A model generated the notes under the pieces. The model saw only the letters and a program-made list of their open reading frames with translations. It was not told the DNA's origin and did no database searches. A stretch of 64,000 nucleotides of DNA, taken from NCBI RefSeq assembly GCF_016827675.1, contig NZ_JAERJA010000006.1:62001-126000 (forward strand), read 5' to 3'. Of the stretch, positions 23,211 through 31,046 are shown piece after piece. Source of the stretch: Nocardioides limicola. Its GTDB lineage: Bacteria; Actinomycetota; Actinomycetes; Propionibacteriales; Nocardioidaceae. Both the position numbers and the translations under genes were made by a program. Position 1 is the first letter of the stretch. The number at the start of each line of letters is the position of its first letter.

Positions 23211-24545
23211 ATGACCAGCCAGAAGTCCGTTCCCCGAGGCCCGGGGAAGACGGCCACGGCCTTGGCCCGGGGTCGATGGAGCGCGCACGTCCTCGAGGAT
23301 CGAGTGCACCGCACCCTCTACACCGACCCGGCCGTGTTTCACGAGGAGCTGGTCAAGGTCTACGGGGGTCAGTCGTGGGTCTACCTGGCCCATGAAAGTC
23401 AGCTTCCGGAGCCCAACTCCTACCTGTCGGTCAACATGGGCCAGCGTCCGCTGATCCTCACCCGGGACCGCAACGGCGAGCTCCATGGAATCTTCAACCG
23501 ATGCTCCCACCGCGGCGCAACGCTGTGCCGCGACGAGTCGGGCACGGCCCGGAGCTTCCAGTGTCCGTACCACGGTTGGACCTTCCGCAACACCGGCGAA
23601 CTGGTGGGCGCTCCCTGGCCCGAGGGATACGGACCCGACTTCGACCGGTCGAAGTTCGGCCTGCGCAGGGTCAATCGCATCGCGAGCTACAGGGGCTTCA
23701 TCTTCGGCACGCTCAACGATGACGCCGTGTCCCTAGGGGAGTGGCTGGGGCCGGCGCGCGGATGGCTGGACTATTGGATCGACAGGGCACCGGGCGGCGA
23801 GGTCTTCGTCCGGAGCGCTGCGTTCCGGATGGGGTTCCGGGGCAACTGGAAGCTCGCGTACGACAATGCCGGCGACGGCTACCATCCAGCCTTCTCCCAC
23901 CGGTCCCTGCTCGACATGGCCTCGCGGATGGGCGATGCCAAGGACATGTCGTACTTCGGAAAGACCCCCGATGACGGACCGATGAAGTCCTACGCACTCG
24001 GCCACGGCCACAGCGTGATCGACCAGAGGCCGGCACACGACGGGCCAGGCAGCTTCTGGTCCAACCAGCGTCCGCAACCGGGACGAGAGAAGTTCGAGGA
24101 GTTGATCCGAAGCCAGCACCCCGCCGATGCGGACACGTTGCTGGACCTGTGCGTGGGATCCCAGATCAATCTGAGTATCTTCCCGAATCTCCTCATCATC
24201 GGGAACCAGATCCAGGTCATCGAGCCGTTGGCGGTAGACCGCACCCAACTCACCTGGCACGCCACCACAATCGGCGGTGTCCCACCTGAGGTGAACACGA
24301 TCCGGATCCGTACCCAGGAGGACTTCCCGGCATTCGGCGAGCCCGACGATCAGGCCAACTTCGAGGAGGTCCAACGAGGTTTGGCGGTGGTCGAGGACGA
24401 GTGGATCCTCATGAACCGCGGCCTTGGCACCGGCTGGCAGGAGATGACCGAGGACGGCGTTGTGAAGACGACCGTGACCGACGAGCTGCACATGCGCCGC
24501 TACTACGAGGAGTGGGTCCGGCTGATGGCAGGAGAAGCGACGTGA
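23211..24545 (+). CDS. Rieske aromatic-ring dioxygenase, large (alpha) subunit
   Basis: A 444-residue oxygenase alpha subunit. The Rieske 2Fe-2S ligands are Cys98, His100, Cys118 and His121 (NRCSHRGATLC, CPYHGW). The catalytic domain has the mononuclear-iron signature DNAGDGYHPAFSH, with His225 and His230 as ligands and Asp222 as the bridging acid between subunits. It would dihydroxylate an aromatic substrate with O2 and electrons from the ferredoxin encoded downstream. Together with the glutamine-synthetase-like and amidotransferase genes it fits aniline-type dioxygenases (TdnA1/AdoA1 roles); substrate is inferred from context. Shine-Dalgarno GGAGG at 23199-23203. Confidence 0.9.
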   Translation: MTSQKSVPRGPGKTATALARGRWSAHVLEDRVHRTLYTDPAVFHEELVKVYGGQSWVYLAHESQLPEPNSYLSVNMGQRPLILTRDRNGELHGIFNRCSHRGATLCRDESGTARSFQCPYHGWTFRNTGELVGAPWPEGYGPDFDRSKFGLRRVNRIASYRGFIFGTLNDDAVSLGEWLGPARGWLDYWIDRAPGGEVFVRSAAFRMGFRGNWKLAYDNAGDGYHPAFSHRSLLDMASRMGDAKDMSYFGKTPDDGPMKSYALGHGHSVIDQRPAHDGPGSFWSNQRPQPGREKFEELIRSQHPADADTLLDLCVGSQINLSIFPNLLIIGNQIQVIEPLAVDRTQLTWHATTIGGVPPEVNTIRIRTQEDFPAFGEPDDQANFEEVQRGLAVVEDEWILMNRGLGTGWQEMTEDGVVKTTVTDELHMRRYYEEWVRLMAGEAT

Positions 24546-25132
24546 GCATCCCGGATCAGTACGCCGACACCTCGACCTGGTCCTACCACATCGATGAGGA
24601 GTACTACGCAGCGCTGGACCGAACTCGTGCACTGTTCGAGGAGGATTGGCCGGAGCCTGACGCCACCCTGCTTCACGAGGCGACGGCATTTCTGAGCCGT
24701 GAAGCGCGCCTCATTGACCAGGGACGGTTCAACGCTTGGCTCGAGTTGTTCAGTGACGACTGCCTGTACTGGGTTCCGGTTACCGCGGGCGGCGGCGACC
24801 CGAGAGTCGAGGTTTCTCACGCGTTCGACGACCGGCGGCGGCTCACCGACCGGGTGTACTGGCTGCGCACGGGCTTGGCCTACAGCCAGATCCCCGCTTC
24901 CCGCACCCGGCGGCTTGTGGGGAACGTAGAAGCTCTCGAGCTCGATCCTGAGACGCGGTTGATCAGATCGAACTTCGTCGTCCACGAGTTCCGCGCAGGT
25001 GTCACCAAGGTGTACGCGGGTTGGTACGCGCACACCCTGGTCAAGACCGAGCATGCCTGGCAGATCAAGGTCAAACGAGCCAACCTGCTCGACTCCGAGC
25101 AGTACCACGAGAACCTCACCCTGGTGTTCTGA
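24542..25132 (+). CDS. Aromatic-ring dioxygenase, small (beta) subunit
   Basis: A 196-residue NTF2-fold beta subunit. HEATAFLSREARLIDQGRFN and AWLELFSDDCLYWVPV are the hallmark first helices and strand; VYWLRTGLAYSQIPASRTRR and SNFVVHEFR follow. Its GTG start overlaps the alpha-subunit stop (GTGA), so the two are co-translated and assemble, probably as alpha3beta3. The beta subunit has a mainly structural role in these enzymes. Confidence 0.9.
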   Translation: MSIPDQYADTSTWSYHIDEEYYAALDRTRALFEEDWPEPDATLLHEATAFLSREARLIDQGRFNAWLELFSDDCLYWVPVTAGGGDPRVEVSHAFDDRRRLTDRVYWLRTGLAYSQIPASRTRRLVGNVEALELDPETRLIRSNFVVHEFRAGVTKVYAGWYAHTLVKTEHAWQIKVKRANLLDSEQYHENLTLVF

Positions 25133-25135
25133 GCC

Positions 25136-25420
25136 ATGACCCACCAAGATGCTGAAGAACGCGTGGCCGAGCTCGAGCGGGAGAATGCTCACCTGCGCCA
25201 GCGAATGGACCGGCTGGAACGCGAGGCCACGTCTATGAGGCCGGTCGTGCAGCAGGTCAAGAACCTGCAGATCTGGGACTTCACGCCCTACGGCGTTCAC
25301 CCGGACGGCAGCTGGGTCGCTGTCGATCGGGCCTGTGCCGCGGAGCTCTTAGCCGCGCTGGCTGGCGTGGACCACTGGGAACCCTGGGCCACCAGGATCG
25401 AGCCGAGGATCCAGAAGTGA
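25136..25420 (+). CDS. Small coiled-coil protein of unknown function in the dioxygenase operon
   Basis: A 94-residue protein. Residues ~5-45 form a strongly heptad-like acidic coiled coil (ERVAELERENAHLRQRMDRL); the second half is compact and Trp-rich (IWDFTPYGVHPDGSWVAVD, DHWEPWATRIEPRIQK). It begins 3 bp after the beta-subunit stop, and its end overlaps the amidotransferase start (GTGA), so it is surely part of the operon. It does not resemble a known ring-hydroxylating component. It could be an assembly factor or scaffold; this is speculation. Confidence 0.75.
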   Translation: MTHQDAEERVAELERENAHLRQRMDRLEREATSMRPVVQQVKNLQIWDFTPYGVHPDGSWVAVDRACAAELLAALAGVDHWEPWATRIEPRIQK

Positions 25421-26118
25421 CAGCGCCGACTGTCCTCGTGATCGGCCACGTCGCCCAGCTTTCCCTCGACAGGCTCGAGTTGGCCGCAAAGGAGCACGGT
25501 CTTGCGCTGCAGGTGGTCCGACCCGCGCTCGGCGAGCAGTTGCCGGCAACCGTTGATGACCAAGCAGGTGTGGTTGTGCTCGGAGGGCCGCAAAGTGCCT
25601 ACCACCTCGCCGAGCACCCGTACCTAGCCGACGAGATCGTCTTCATCGCATCCGCCCACCGTGCACGGCTTCCAGTCCTGGGCATCTGCCTGGGCTCTCA
25701 GCTCCTCGCTGCCGCATTGGGTGGCGAGGCGCTTCCGGGCCGCTCGGGCTTGGAGTGCGGATTCATCGACGTGTTGCCCGTGGGCGAGGAGGGCGCGGGG
25801 GTCGCCGGACGTCACTTCTCCTTCCACTCCGACACCTTCCGCCTTCCGGAGGGCGCGACCCTGTTGGGAAGCACGGACAGATACCCACAGGCCTGGCAAC
25901 TCGACGAGTCACTGGCTCTCCAGTTCCACCCCGAGTTCGACCGTGCCGGCGTGGAGTTCCTACTTGGTGTCGAGACCGAGAAGTTGACCCGCTGGGGGAT
26001 CGACGTCGAACGGCTGCGCATCGAGAACGCAGAGGAACGACGCGCACCAGAAGACGGCGCACGCCTCATCGACCGATGGATGCGACGTAGCGCGCTCCGC
26101 CTTGTCCAATCCCGCTAG
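25417..26118 (+). CDS. Class I glutamine amidotransferase-like protein (TdnT/AdoT-type)
   Basis: A 233-residue GATase1 protein. The nucleophile elbow is LGICLGSQLLAAALGG (catalytic Cys), and the His-Glu of the triad is LQFHPEFD. It has no synthase partner domain. In aniline-degrading bacteria a GATase-like gene accompanies the gamma-glutamylanilide synthase and dioxygenase genes and is thought to act on the gamma-glutamyl intermediate; a similar pair (PuuD/PuuA) acts in polyamine catabolism. Overlaps with its upstream neighbour and lies 25 bp before the glutamine-synthetase-like gene. Hydrolase or transferase direction cannot be read from sequence. Confidence 0.85.
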   Translation: MTAPTVLVIGHVAQLSLDRLELAAKEHGLALQVVRPALGEQLPATVDDQAGVVVLGGPQSAYHLAEHPYLADEIVFIASAHRARLPVLGICLGSQLLAAALGGEALPGRSGLECGFIDVLPVGEEGAGVAGRHFSFHSDTFRLPEGATLLGSTDRYPQAWQLDESLALQFHPEFDRAGVEFLLGVETEKLTRWGIDVERLRIENAEERRAPEDGARLIDRWMRRSALRLVQSR

Positions 26119-26143
26119 CCCTAAACCACCACAGGAGATCCCC

Positions 26144-27631
26144 ATGTCTGAGAAGTTCGTCCGAAAGCACTCCATCCACTCCCCCGAACAGCTCGCCGCG
26201 GCCGAGCGATCCATCGAGACAGTCAACCGTGAGGAGATTGAGATCGTCCGGCTGGTCTGGCCTGACCAGCATGGCCTGTTGCGCGGCAAAGCATTGACCA
26301 GGAAGGCGTACCTTGCTGCGCTGGAGTCCGGGACCGAGATCACCATGGCCCCGTTCTTCTTCGACCCGGCCAATGCGATCGTCTTCAACCCCTTCACGCC
26401 GGATGGCGGCTTCTCGGTCGAGGGCCTGGGGGGGTCGCCCAACCTCAAGATGGTGCCCGACCCCGGAACGTTCCGGGTACTCCCCTGGGTCGAGAGCACC
26501 GCAGTCGTGTTCTGCGATCTCTACATGGCCAACGGACAGCCGTTCCCGCTCGCCCCTCGCACCATCTTGAAGGAGACGCTGTCGGACTTCGCCAGCAGCG
26601 GCTACAAACTGATCTCGGGTATCGAGATGGAGTGGTACCTCACTCGCGTGGTCGACGACGGCTTGGCCAAGGGATCGCTGGGCGCGCCAGGGACCCCGGC
26701 CGATCCACCGGTTGTGGCTCCGGTTGCGCGGGGCTACAACTACCTGCTCATGGATCACCTCGACGAGATTGACGATGTGCTCCGGCCGATCCGGCGTGCG
26801 CTTGAGCAGATGGGTTTGCCACTGCGTTCCTTCGACGACGAGTGGGCCCCCAGTCAGGTGGAAACGACCTTCGACGTACTGGAAGGGGTCGCCGCCGCCG
26901 ACGCTGCCGCACTCTTCCGAATGACGACCAAGCAGATCGCGAAGCGGCAGGGATACCTGGCGTCGTTCATGTGCACGCCGGCCATCGCCGGCTTCTACGC
27001 AAGTGGTTGGCATCTGCATACATCGGTTGTGGACGCGGGCACCGGCCGAAACCTGATGGTGCCCTCAGACAACGCCCCGCTGTCGGAGTTGGGACGCCAC
27101 TATGTGGGTGGAACGCTGGCACACGGCGTCGCAGCCTCTGTGTTCACCACGCCGACGATCAACGGTTACCGCCGGCGTCGCCCCTACTCCCTTGCACCTG
27201 ACCGGCTTACCTGGGGGCAGGACAACCGCGCCGCCATGATGCGCGTCATCAGCGCCCCCAACGATGCTGCTTCCCACGTCGAGAACCGGGTCGGTGACTC
27301 TGCTGCGAACCCCTACCTCTACCTCGCGGCTCAGGCCGCGGCCGGTCACGACGGCATCGTTAACCGGGTTGACCCCGGACCGATCAGTGAGGACCCCTAC
27401 AACGCCGAGGTCGAGCAACTGCCCGTCACCCTGGCCGACGCTGTAGCGGCGCTCGAGGCCGACACCTTCTTCCGGAAGGCGTTCGGCGACGGCTTCATCG
27501 ACTACCTCGTTGCGATGAAGCGCAGTGAGGTGGATCGGTTCGAAGCATGGACTGCGGAGAACTCCGATCCGGACACCTACATCAACGGGGTCACGGACTG
27601 GGAACACCGCGAGTACTTCGAGAACTTCTGA
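26144..27631 (+). CDS. Glutamine synthetase-like enzyme, probable gamma-glutamylanilide synthase
   Basis: A 495-residue GS-family ligase. The N-terminal beta-grasp contains VRLVWPDQHGLLRGKALTRK, and the catalytic domain has SGIEMEWYL (metal-binding Glu residues), HLHTSVVDA and the NGYRRRRPYSLAP loop. GS paralogs of this kind ligate glutamate to an amine with ATP; in aniline degraders TdnQ/AdoQ makes gamma-glutamylanilide, the true dioxygenase substrate. The combination with a Rieske dioxygenase supports this role over nitrogen assimilation. ATG at 26144 follows AGGAG at 26132-26136. Confidence 0.85.
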   Translation: MSEKFVRKHSIHSPEQLAAAERSIETVNREEIEIVRLVWPDQHGLLRGKALTRKAYLAALESGTEITMAPFFFDPANAIVFNPFTPDGGFSVEGLGGSPNLKMVPDPGTFRVLPWVESTAVVFCDLYMANGQPFPLAPRTILKETLSDFASSGYKLISGIEMEWYLTRVVDDGLAKGSLGAPGTPADPPVVAPVARGYNYLLMDHLDEIDDVLRPIRRALEQMGLPLRSFDDEWAPSQVETTFDVLEGVAAADAAALFRMTTKQIAKRQGYLASFMCTPAIAGFYASGWHLHTSVVDAGTGRNLMVPSDNAPLSELGRHYVGGTLAHGVAASVFTTPTINGYRRRRPYSLAPDRLTWGQDNRAAMMRVISAPNDAASHVENRVGDSAANPYLYLAAQAAAGHDGIVNRVDPGPISEDPYNAEVEQLPVTLADAVAALEADTFFRKAFGDGFIDYLVAMKRSEVDRFEAWTAENSDPDTYINGVTDWEHREYFENF

Positions 27632-27655
27632 GCACAACGAGTGCTGGGAACCGTC

Positions 27656-27976
27656 ATGCCCAAAGTCATCTACACATCACCGGACGGCCGCGCCCACACG
27701 GTCGATGCCCGGATCGGCGCCTCCGTGATGGAGACCGCAGTCAAGCACGGCATTCCCGGCATCGTCGCCGAGTGTGGCGGCGCTCTCTCCTGCGCCACCT
27801 GTCACGTCTTCGTCGCGACGAGTTGGATCGACCAGACCGGGACCGCCGAGGACTTCGAAGACGAGATGCTCGACGACGCCACAACTCCGAGGCAATCCCA
27901 CAGTCGCCTGTCTTGCCAGATCCGGTTGACGGACGAGTTCGACGGCCTTGAAGTCACCATCGCACCGGAGCAGTGA
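27656..27976 (+). CDS. Adrenodoxin/putidaredoxin-type 2Fe-2S ferredoxin
   Basis: A 106-residue ferredoxin with the C-x5-C-x2-C...C pattern of the vertebrate/putidaredoxin class (AECGGALSCATCHVF, RLSCQIRL). It would carry electrons from the FAD reductase encoded next to the Rieske dioxygenase. Plant-type or Rieske-type ferredoxins are more usual for ring-hydroxylating dioxygenases, so this type is notable. ATG at 27656; an in-frame GTG at 27641 is a less likely start. It is 1 bp from the reductase gene. Confidence 0.9.
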   Translation: MPKVIYTSPDGRAHTVDARIGASVMETAVKHGIPGIVAECGGALSCATCHVFVATSWIDQTGTAEDFEDEMLDDATTPRQSHSRLSCQIRLTDEFDGLEVTIAPEQ

Positions 27977-27977
27977 C

Positions 27978-29237
27978 ATGACTCAGGACCAGGCAACCGA
28001 ACAGCACACTGGCATCCTCGTGGTGGGAGGGGGTGAGGCGGGCGTCGCCGTCGCCACCCAGCTCAGGACACTCGGCTACGCGGAGGCCGTCACCATCGTG
28101 GGGGGTGAGCCGTACGCGCCCTACCAGCGCCCGCCGCTGTCCAAGGGCTTCCTCAATGGCACCGAGGACGAGGAATCACTGGAGCTCCGCGCGAGTGAGT
28201 TCTTTGAAGAGCAGCGGATCGTCGTATGGACCGGACGTCGAGTAGAACAGCTCGACCTCGGCACGAACTGTACTGGCGGCGTAGCGACCCTCGATGATGG
28301 AAGCCGCGTTAGCTATGACGGCCTCGCCCTGGCGACCGGAGCCAGCGCGCGCACCCTCCCGGGCATTCCTCCCGGACTGAGGGGAGTACACACCCTCCGG
28401 GGCATGGCTGATGCCATCGCCCTACGGGCTGCGCTCGACGGTTCGGCGGAAGTAGTGGTGATCGGGGGTGGCTTCATCGGGCTCGAAGTGGCGGCCACCG
28501 CGAGGAGCCGTGGCGCGCGAGTGACCGTCGTGGAGACGATGAGTCGCCTGCTGCAACGACTGTGCGCCCCACCGCTCTCCGAGCACTGTCTCAAGGTCCA
28601 CCGTGACGCAGGCATCGACGTGCTTCTCGACTGCTCTGTGGCCAGCCTCCGAGCAAGCCACGGGGCCGTGACCGGAGTTGAACTCGACGATGGCACCGTC
28701 CTCCGCGCGAGCCTGGTTGTGGTGGGTATCGGCGCTGTGCCGGACATCGAACTTGCCCAGGCTGCCGGTCTGCGCTGTCAGCGCGGCGTCGTGGTCGACG
28801 CGGCTGGCAGGACCGGACGCGTCGACGTGGTCGCAGCCGGCGACTGCACGGTGCAGCGGCATCCCCACCGCGTAGATGCGCTGCTTGGAATCGAGTCCGT
28901 GCACAACGCCGTCGAGCAGGGCAAGGCTGCGGCACATGTGCTCCTGGGGCTGGAACCCCCGGCTCCTGCCACGCCGTGGTTCTGGTCGGATCAAGGTGAC
29001 CTGAAGATTCAGATGGCCGGAATCTCAGACGGGTACGACGACCATGTGGTCCGCAAGGTCGATGACCGGCTGACGGTCCTCTACTACCGACACGGCAACC
29101 TGATCGCCGTGGAGGTCGCCAACAACCCACGAGAGTTCATGATCTTGCGGCGCGCCCTCGACAAGGGTCACCACATCGACCGCGATCGCGCGGAAGATGT
29201 CGCCACACCCCTCAGGGAACTGGTCCAGTCGCCGTGA
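27978..29237 (+). CDS. FAD-dependent NAD(P)H:ferredoxin reductase
   Basis: A 419-residue reductase of the putidaredoxin reductase family. The FAD motif is ILVVGGGEAGVAVATQLR, the NAD(P)H motif is VVVIGGGFIGLEVAATARSR, and the third flavin-binding motif is VDVVAAGDCTVQRHP. The C-terminal domain is the reductase dimerisation fold. With the adjacent ferredoxin it makes the electron-transfer chain of a three-component dioxygenase. The enol-lactone hydrolase start overlaps its stop (GTGA). Confidence 0.9.
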   Translation: MTQDQATEQHTGILVVGGGEAGVAVATQLRTLGYAEAVTIVGGEPYAPYQRPPLSKGFLNGTEDEESLELRASEFFEEQRIVVWTGRRVEQLDLGTNCTGGVATLDDGSRVSYDGLALATGASARTLPGIPPGLRGVHTLRGMADAIALRAALDGSAEVVVIGGGFIGLEVAATARSRGARVTVVETMSRLLQRLCAPPLSEHCLKVHRDAGIDVLLDCSVASLRASHGAVTGVELDDGTVLRASLVVVGIGAVPDIELAQAAGLRCQRGVVVDAAGRTGRVDVVAAGDCTVQRHPHRVDALLGIESVHNAVEQGKAAAHVLLGLEPPAPATPWFWSDQGDLKIQMAGISDGYDDHVVRKVDDRLTVLYYRHGNLIAVEVANNPREFMILRRALDKGHHIDRDRAEDVATPLRELVQSP

Positions 29238-30040
29238 CCCTCAAGGTGACCACGGTCGAGTTCAGCCGGTCCCGGGACCGCCCACTGCTAGTGCTCGGTC
29301 CGTCGCTGGGCACTTCAGTGACGGCACTGTGGAGCACCTGCGCGCGGCAGTTGGGGACCTTGTTCCACGTCGTCGGTTGGGAGCTTCCCGGCCACGGCCA
29401 CAACTCCGCACGCCCCCCGGAGCGGCTGAGCATGGCCGACCTCGCGACGGGGGTGCTCTCAGCCATTGATGAGGTGTTCGTGCGCCGGGGCCAACCCCCC
29501 GACGTGTTCGCCTACGCCGGCGATTCGGTCGGCGGCGCGGTGGGCCTGCAACTGCTGCTGGAGTCACCGGAGCGGATCACAACGGCAGTGCTGGTTTGCA
29601 CCGGCGGACGGATCGGCGAGGCGCACGCCTGGCACGAGCGACGGGCGCTGGTCCTTGGCGAAGGCACACAAGCGGTCCTGGAGTCATCCAGGCAACGGTG
29701 GTTCGGCCCGGAGTTCGAGGGCCGCGATCCAGTGGCCGCCCGAGCATTGGTCGACTCCCTCGCCGATACCGATCCGCACGGTTACGCGGCAGTGTGCAGC
29801 GCACTGGCAGACTTCGATGTCACGCACCGCCTGAGCGAGATCGCGACTCCTGTGCTCACGGTCGCAGGGTCCGTCGACATTGTCACCCCGCCAGCGCTCC
29901 TACGAGAGCTCGCCGCCGGCCTACAGCAGGGTCGCTACGCCGAGCTCGCCGGAGTCGGGCATCTGGCGCCTGCAGAGGCTCCCGATGCGGTGGCTCGGCT
30001 CATCACTCATCAAGCTTTCATAACAGAACGCGATCAATGA
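29234..30040 (+). CDS. Beta-ketoadipate enol-lactone hydrolase (PcaD-type)
   Basis: A 268-residue alpha/beta hydrolase. The nucleophile elbow is YAGDSVGGAVGLQLL (Ser), the acid is SVDIVTPP and the His is AGVGHLAPAEAP. VVGWELPGHGHN is the usual oxyanion-side loop of PcaD proteins. Between the ferredoxin reductase and the catechol genes it would open beta-ketoadipate enol-lactone to beta-ketoadipate. GTG start overlapping the previous gene. Confidence 0.8.
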   Translation: MTLKVTTVEFSRSRDRPLLVLGPSLGTSVTALWSTCARQLGTLFHVVGWELPGHGHNSARPPERLSMADLATGVLSAIDEVFVRRGQPPDVFAYAGDSVGGAVGLQLLLESPERITTAVLVCTGGRIGEAHAWHERRALVLGEGTQAVLESSRQRWFGPEFEGRDPVAARALVDSLADTDPHGYAAVCSALADFDVTHRLSEIATPVLTVAGSVDIVTPPALLRELAAGLQQGRYAELAGVGHLAPAEAPDAVARLITHQAFITERDQ

Positions 30041-30055
30041 TGGGCGTATTCATAC

Positions 30056-30085
30056 TTGTCAATTATCTATTGCGCCTTCTAGCGT
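30056..30085 (+). promoter_or_regulatory. Internal promoter before the LysR-catBAC segment
   Basis: TTGTCA (30056-30061), an 18-bp AT-rich spacer and TAGCGT (30080-30085) form a good actinobacterial promoter match in the 85-bp gap after the hydrolase gene, the largest gap between the dioxygenase and the cycloisomerase genes. It would allow the regulator and catechol genes to be expressed separately from the upstream part. Confidence 0.5.
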
Positions 30086-30125
30086 TGGTTCAGGCACTCA
30101 ACAGAAAGGTGGGAGGGCAGCTCAC

Positions 30126-31046
30126 ATGGAACTCCGCCATCTCCGGTACTTCGCTGCGGTTGCGGAAACCTGCCACTTCGGCAAGGCCGCGGAGCGGCTG
30201 CTGATCGCGCAGCCGGCACTCTCGCAGGCGATCCGCAACCTCGAGTCCGAACTGGGCGCTAGCCTCTTCAGCCGGACCACCCGTCACGTGTCGCTGACCC
30301 CAGCGGGCGAGTTCCTCCACGAGCGGACCCGTCAGCTCCTGGCTTACGTCGATGACAGCGTGCGGGGGATTGAGGAGATCGCTTCCGGTCGCACCGGCGT
30401 GGTCCGAGTGGGCATGGTCGGCACTGCTGCATTCTCCCACCTCCCCCGGATTGCCAGTTTGGTGAAGCAGGCTCTGCCGCAGGTGACTCTGGAGATCCAG
30501 GCGGACATGCTCACTCCGGATCAGTGCGACTCGCTCCGCTCCGGCGCCATCGATCTCGCGGTACTGCGGCCGCCGGCGATCGGGGACGGCATCAGCCTGC
30601 GGGTGCTCGAAGTGGAGCCGCTGATCCTGGCTGCGCCGACCGCACATCCGCTCGCCGACGCGGCGGACGTGGCATTGGAGGATCTCCGGGCGACCCCATT
30701 CATTGGCTACGGGGCCCGTGACTCTGCGGTGAACCAGGCAGTGATGCGCGCCTTCCGAACCGTGGACTTTGCCCCCTTCCGGACGCACGAGGCTCCCGGC
30801 ACGGCGGTGCTGCTTGCGCTGGTTGCTGCCGGGCTGGGGGTGGCCCTGGTGCCGGCATCGGCGCGAGCTGTGCCGCTCGCTGGCGTGGTCTTTCGCGACG
30901 TACGTGAGGGCGGGTCGGTCGAACTGGCACTCGGATGGCGTCAGGACGACCCGAACCCCGTCGTTGCCTCCGTGCTCTCGATCTTGGTCGCGGACAAGGA
31001 GCTCGCTGAGCTCGCGTCCTCCTTCGTTCCGGAGGGCACTCCATGA
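30126..31046 (+). CDS. LysR family regulator of the catechol genes (CatR-like)
   Basis: A 306-residue LysR protein. The N-terminal winged HTH starts MELRHLRYFAAVAETCHFGK and continues with AERLLIAQPALSQAIRNLES, the form typical of CatR/BenM/ClcR regulators, which respond to muconates. The periplasmic-binding-like effector domain follows (VVRVGMVGTAAFSHLPRIAS). Unusually it is not divergent but co-directional, and its stop overlaps the muconate cycloisomerase start (ATGA). Shine-Dalgarno GGGAGG at 30111-30117. Confidence 0.9.
   Translation: MELRHLRYFAAVAETCHFGKAAERLLIAQPALSQAIRNLESELGASLFSRTTRHVSLTPAGEFLHERTRQLLAYVDDSVRGIEEIASGRTGVVRVGMVGTAAFSHLPRIASLVKQALPQVTLEIQADMLTPDQCDSLRSGAIDLAVLRPPAIGDGISLRVLEVEPLILAAPTAHPLADAADVALEDLRATPFIGYGARDSAVNQAVMRAFRTVDFAPFRTHEAPGTAVLLALVAAGLGVALVPASARAVPLAGVVFRDVREGGSVELALGWRQDDPNPVVASVLSILVADKELAELASSFVPEGTP

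Noticed and set aside
25417-27631. Polyamine (PuuD/PuuA) gamma-glutamylation pathway
   Set aside because: The GATase/GS pair alone could fit putrescine catabolism, but it is co-translated with a Rieske dioxygenase and catechol genes, and no PuuB/PuuC-like genes are adjacent within the operon.
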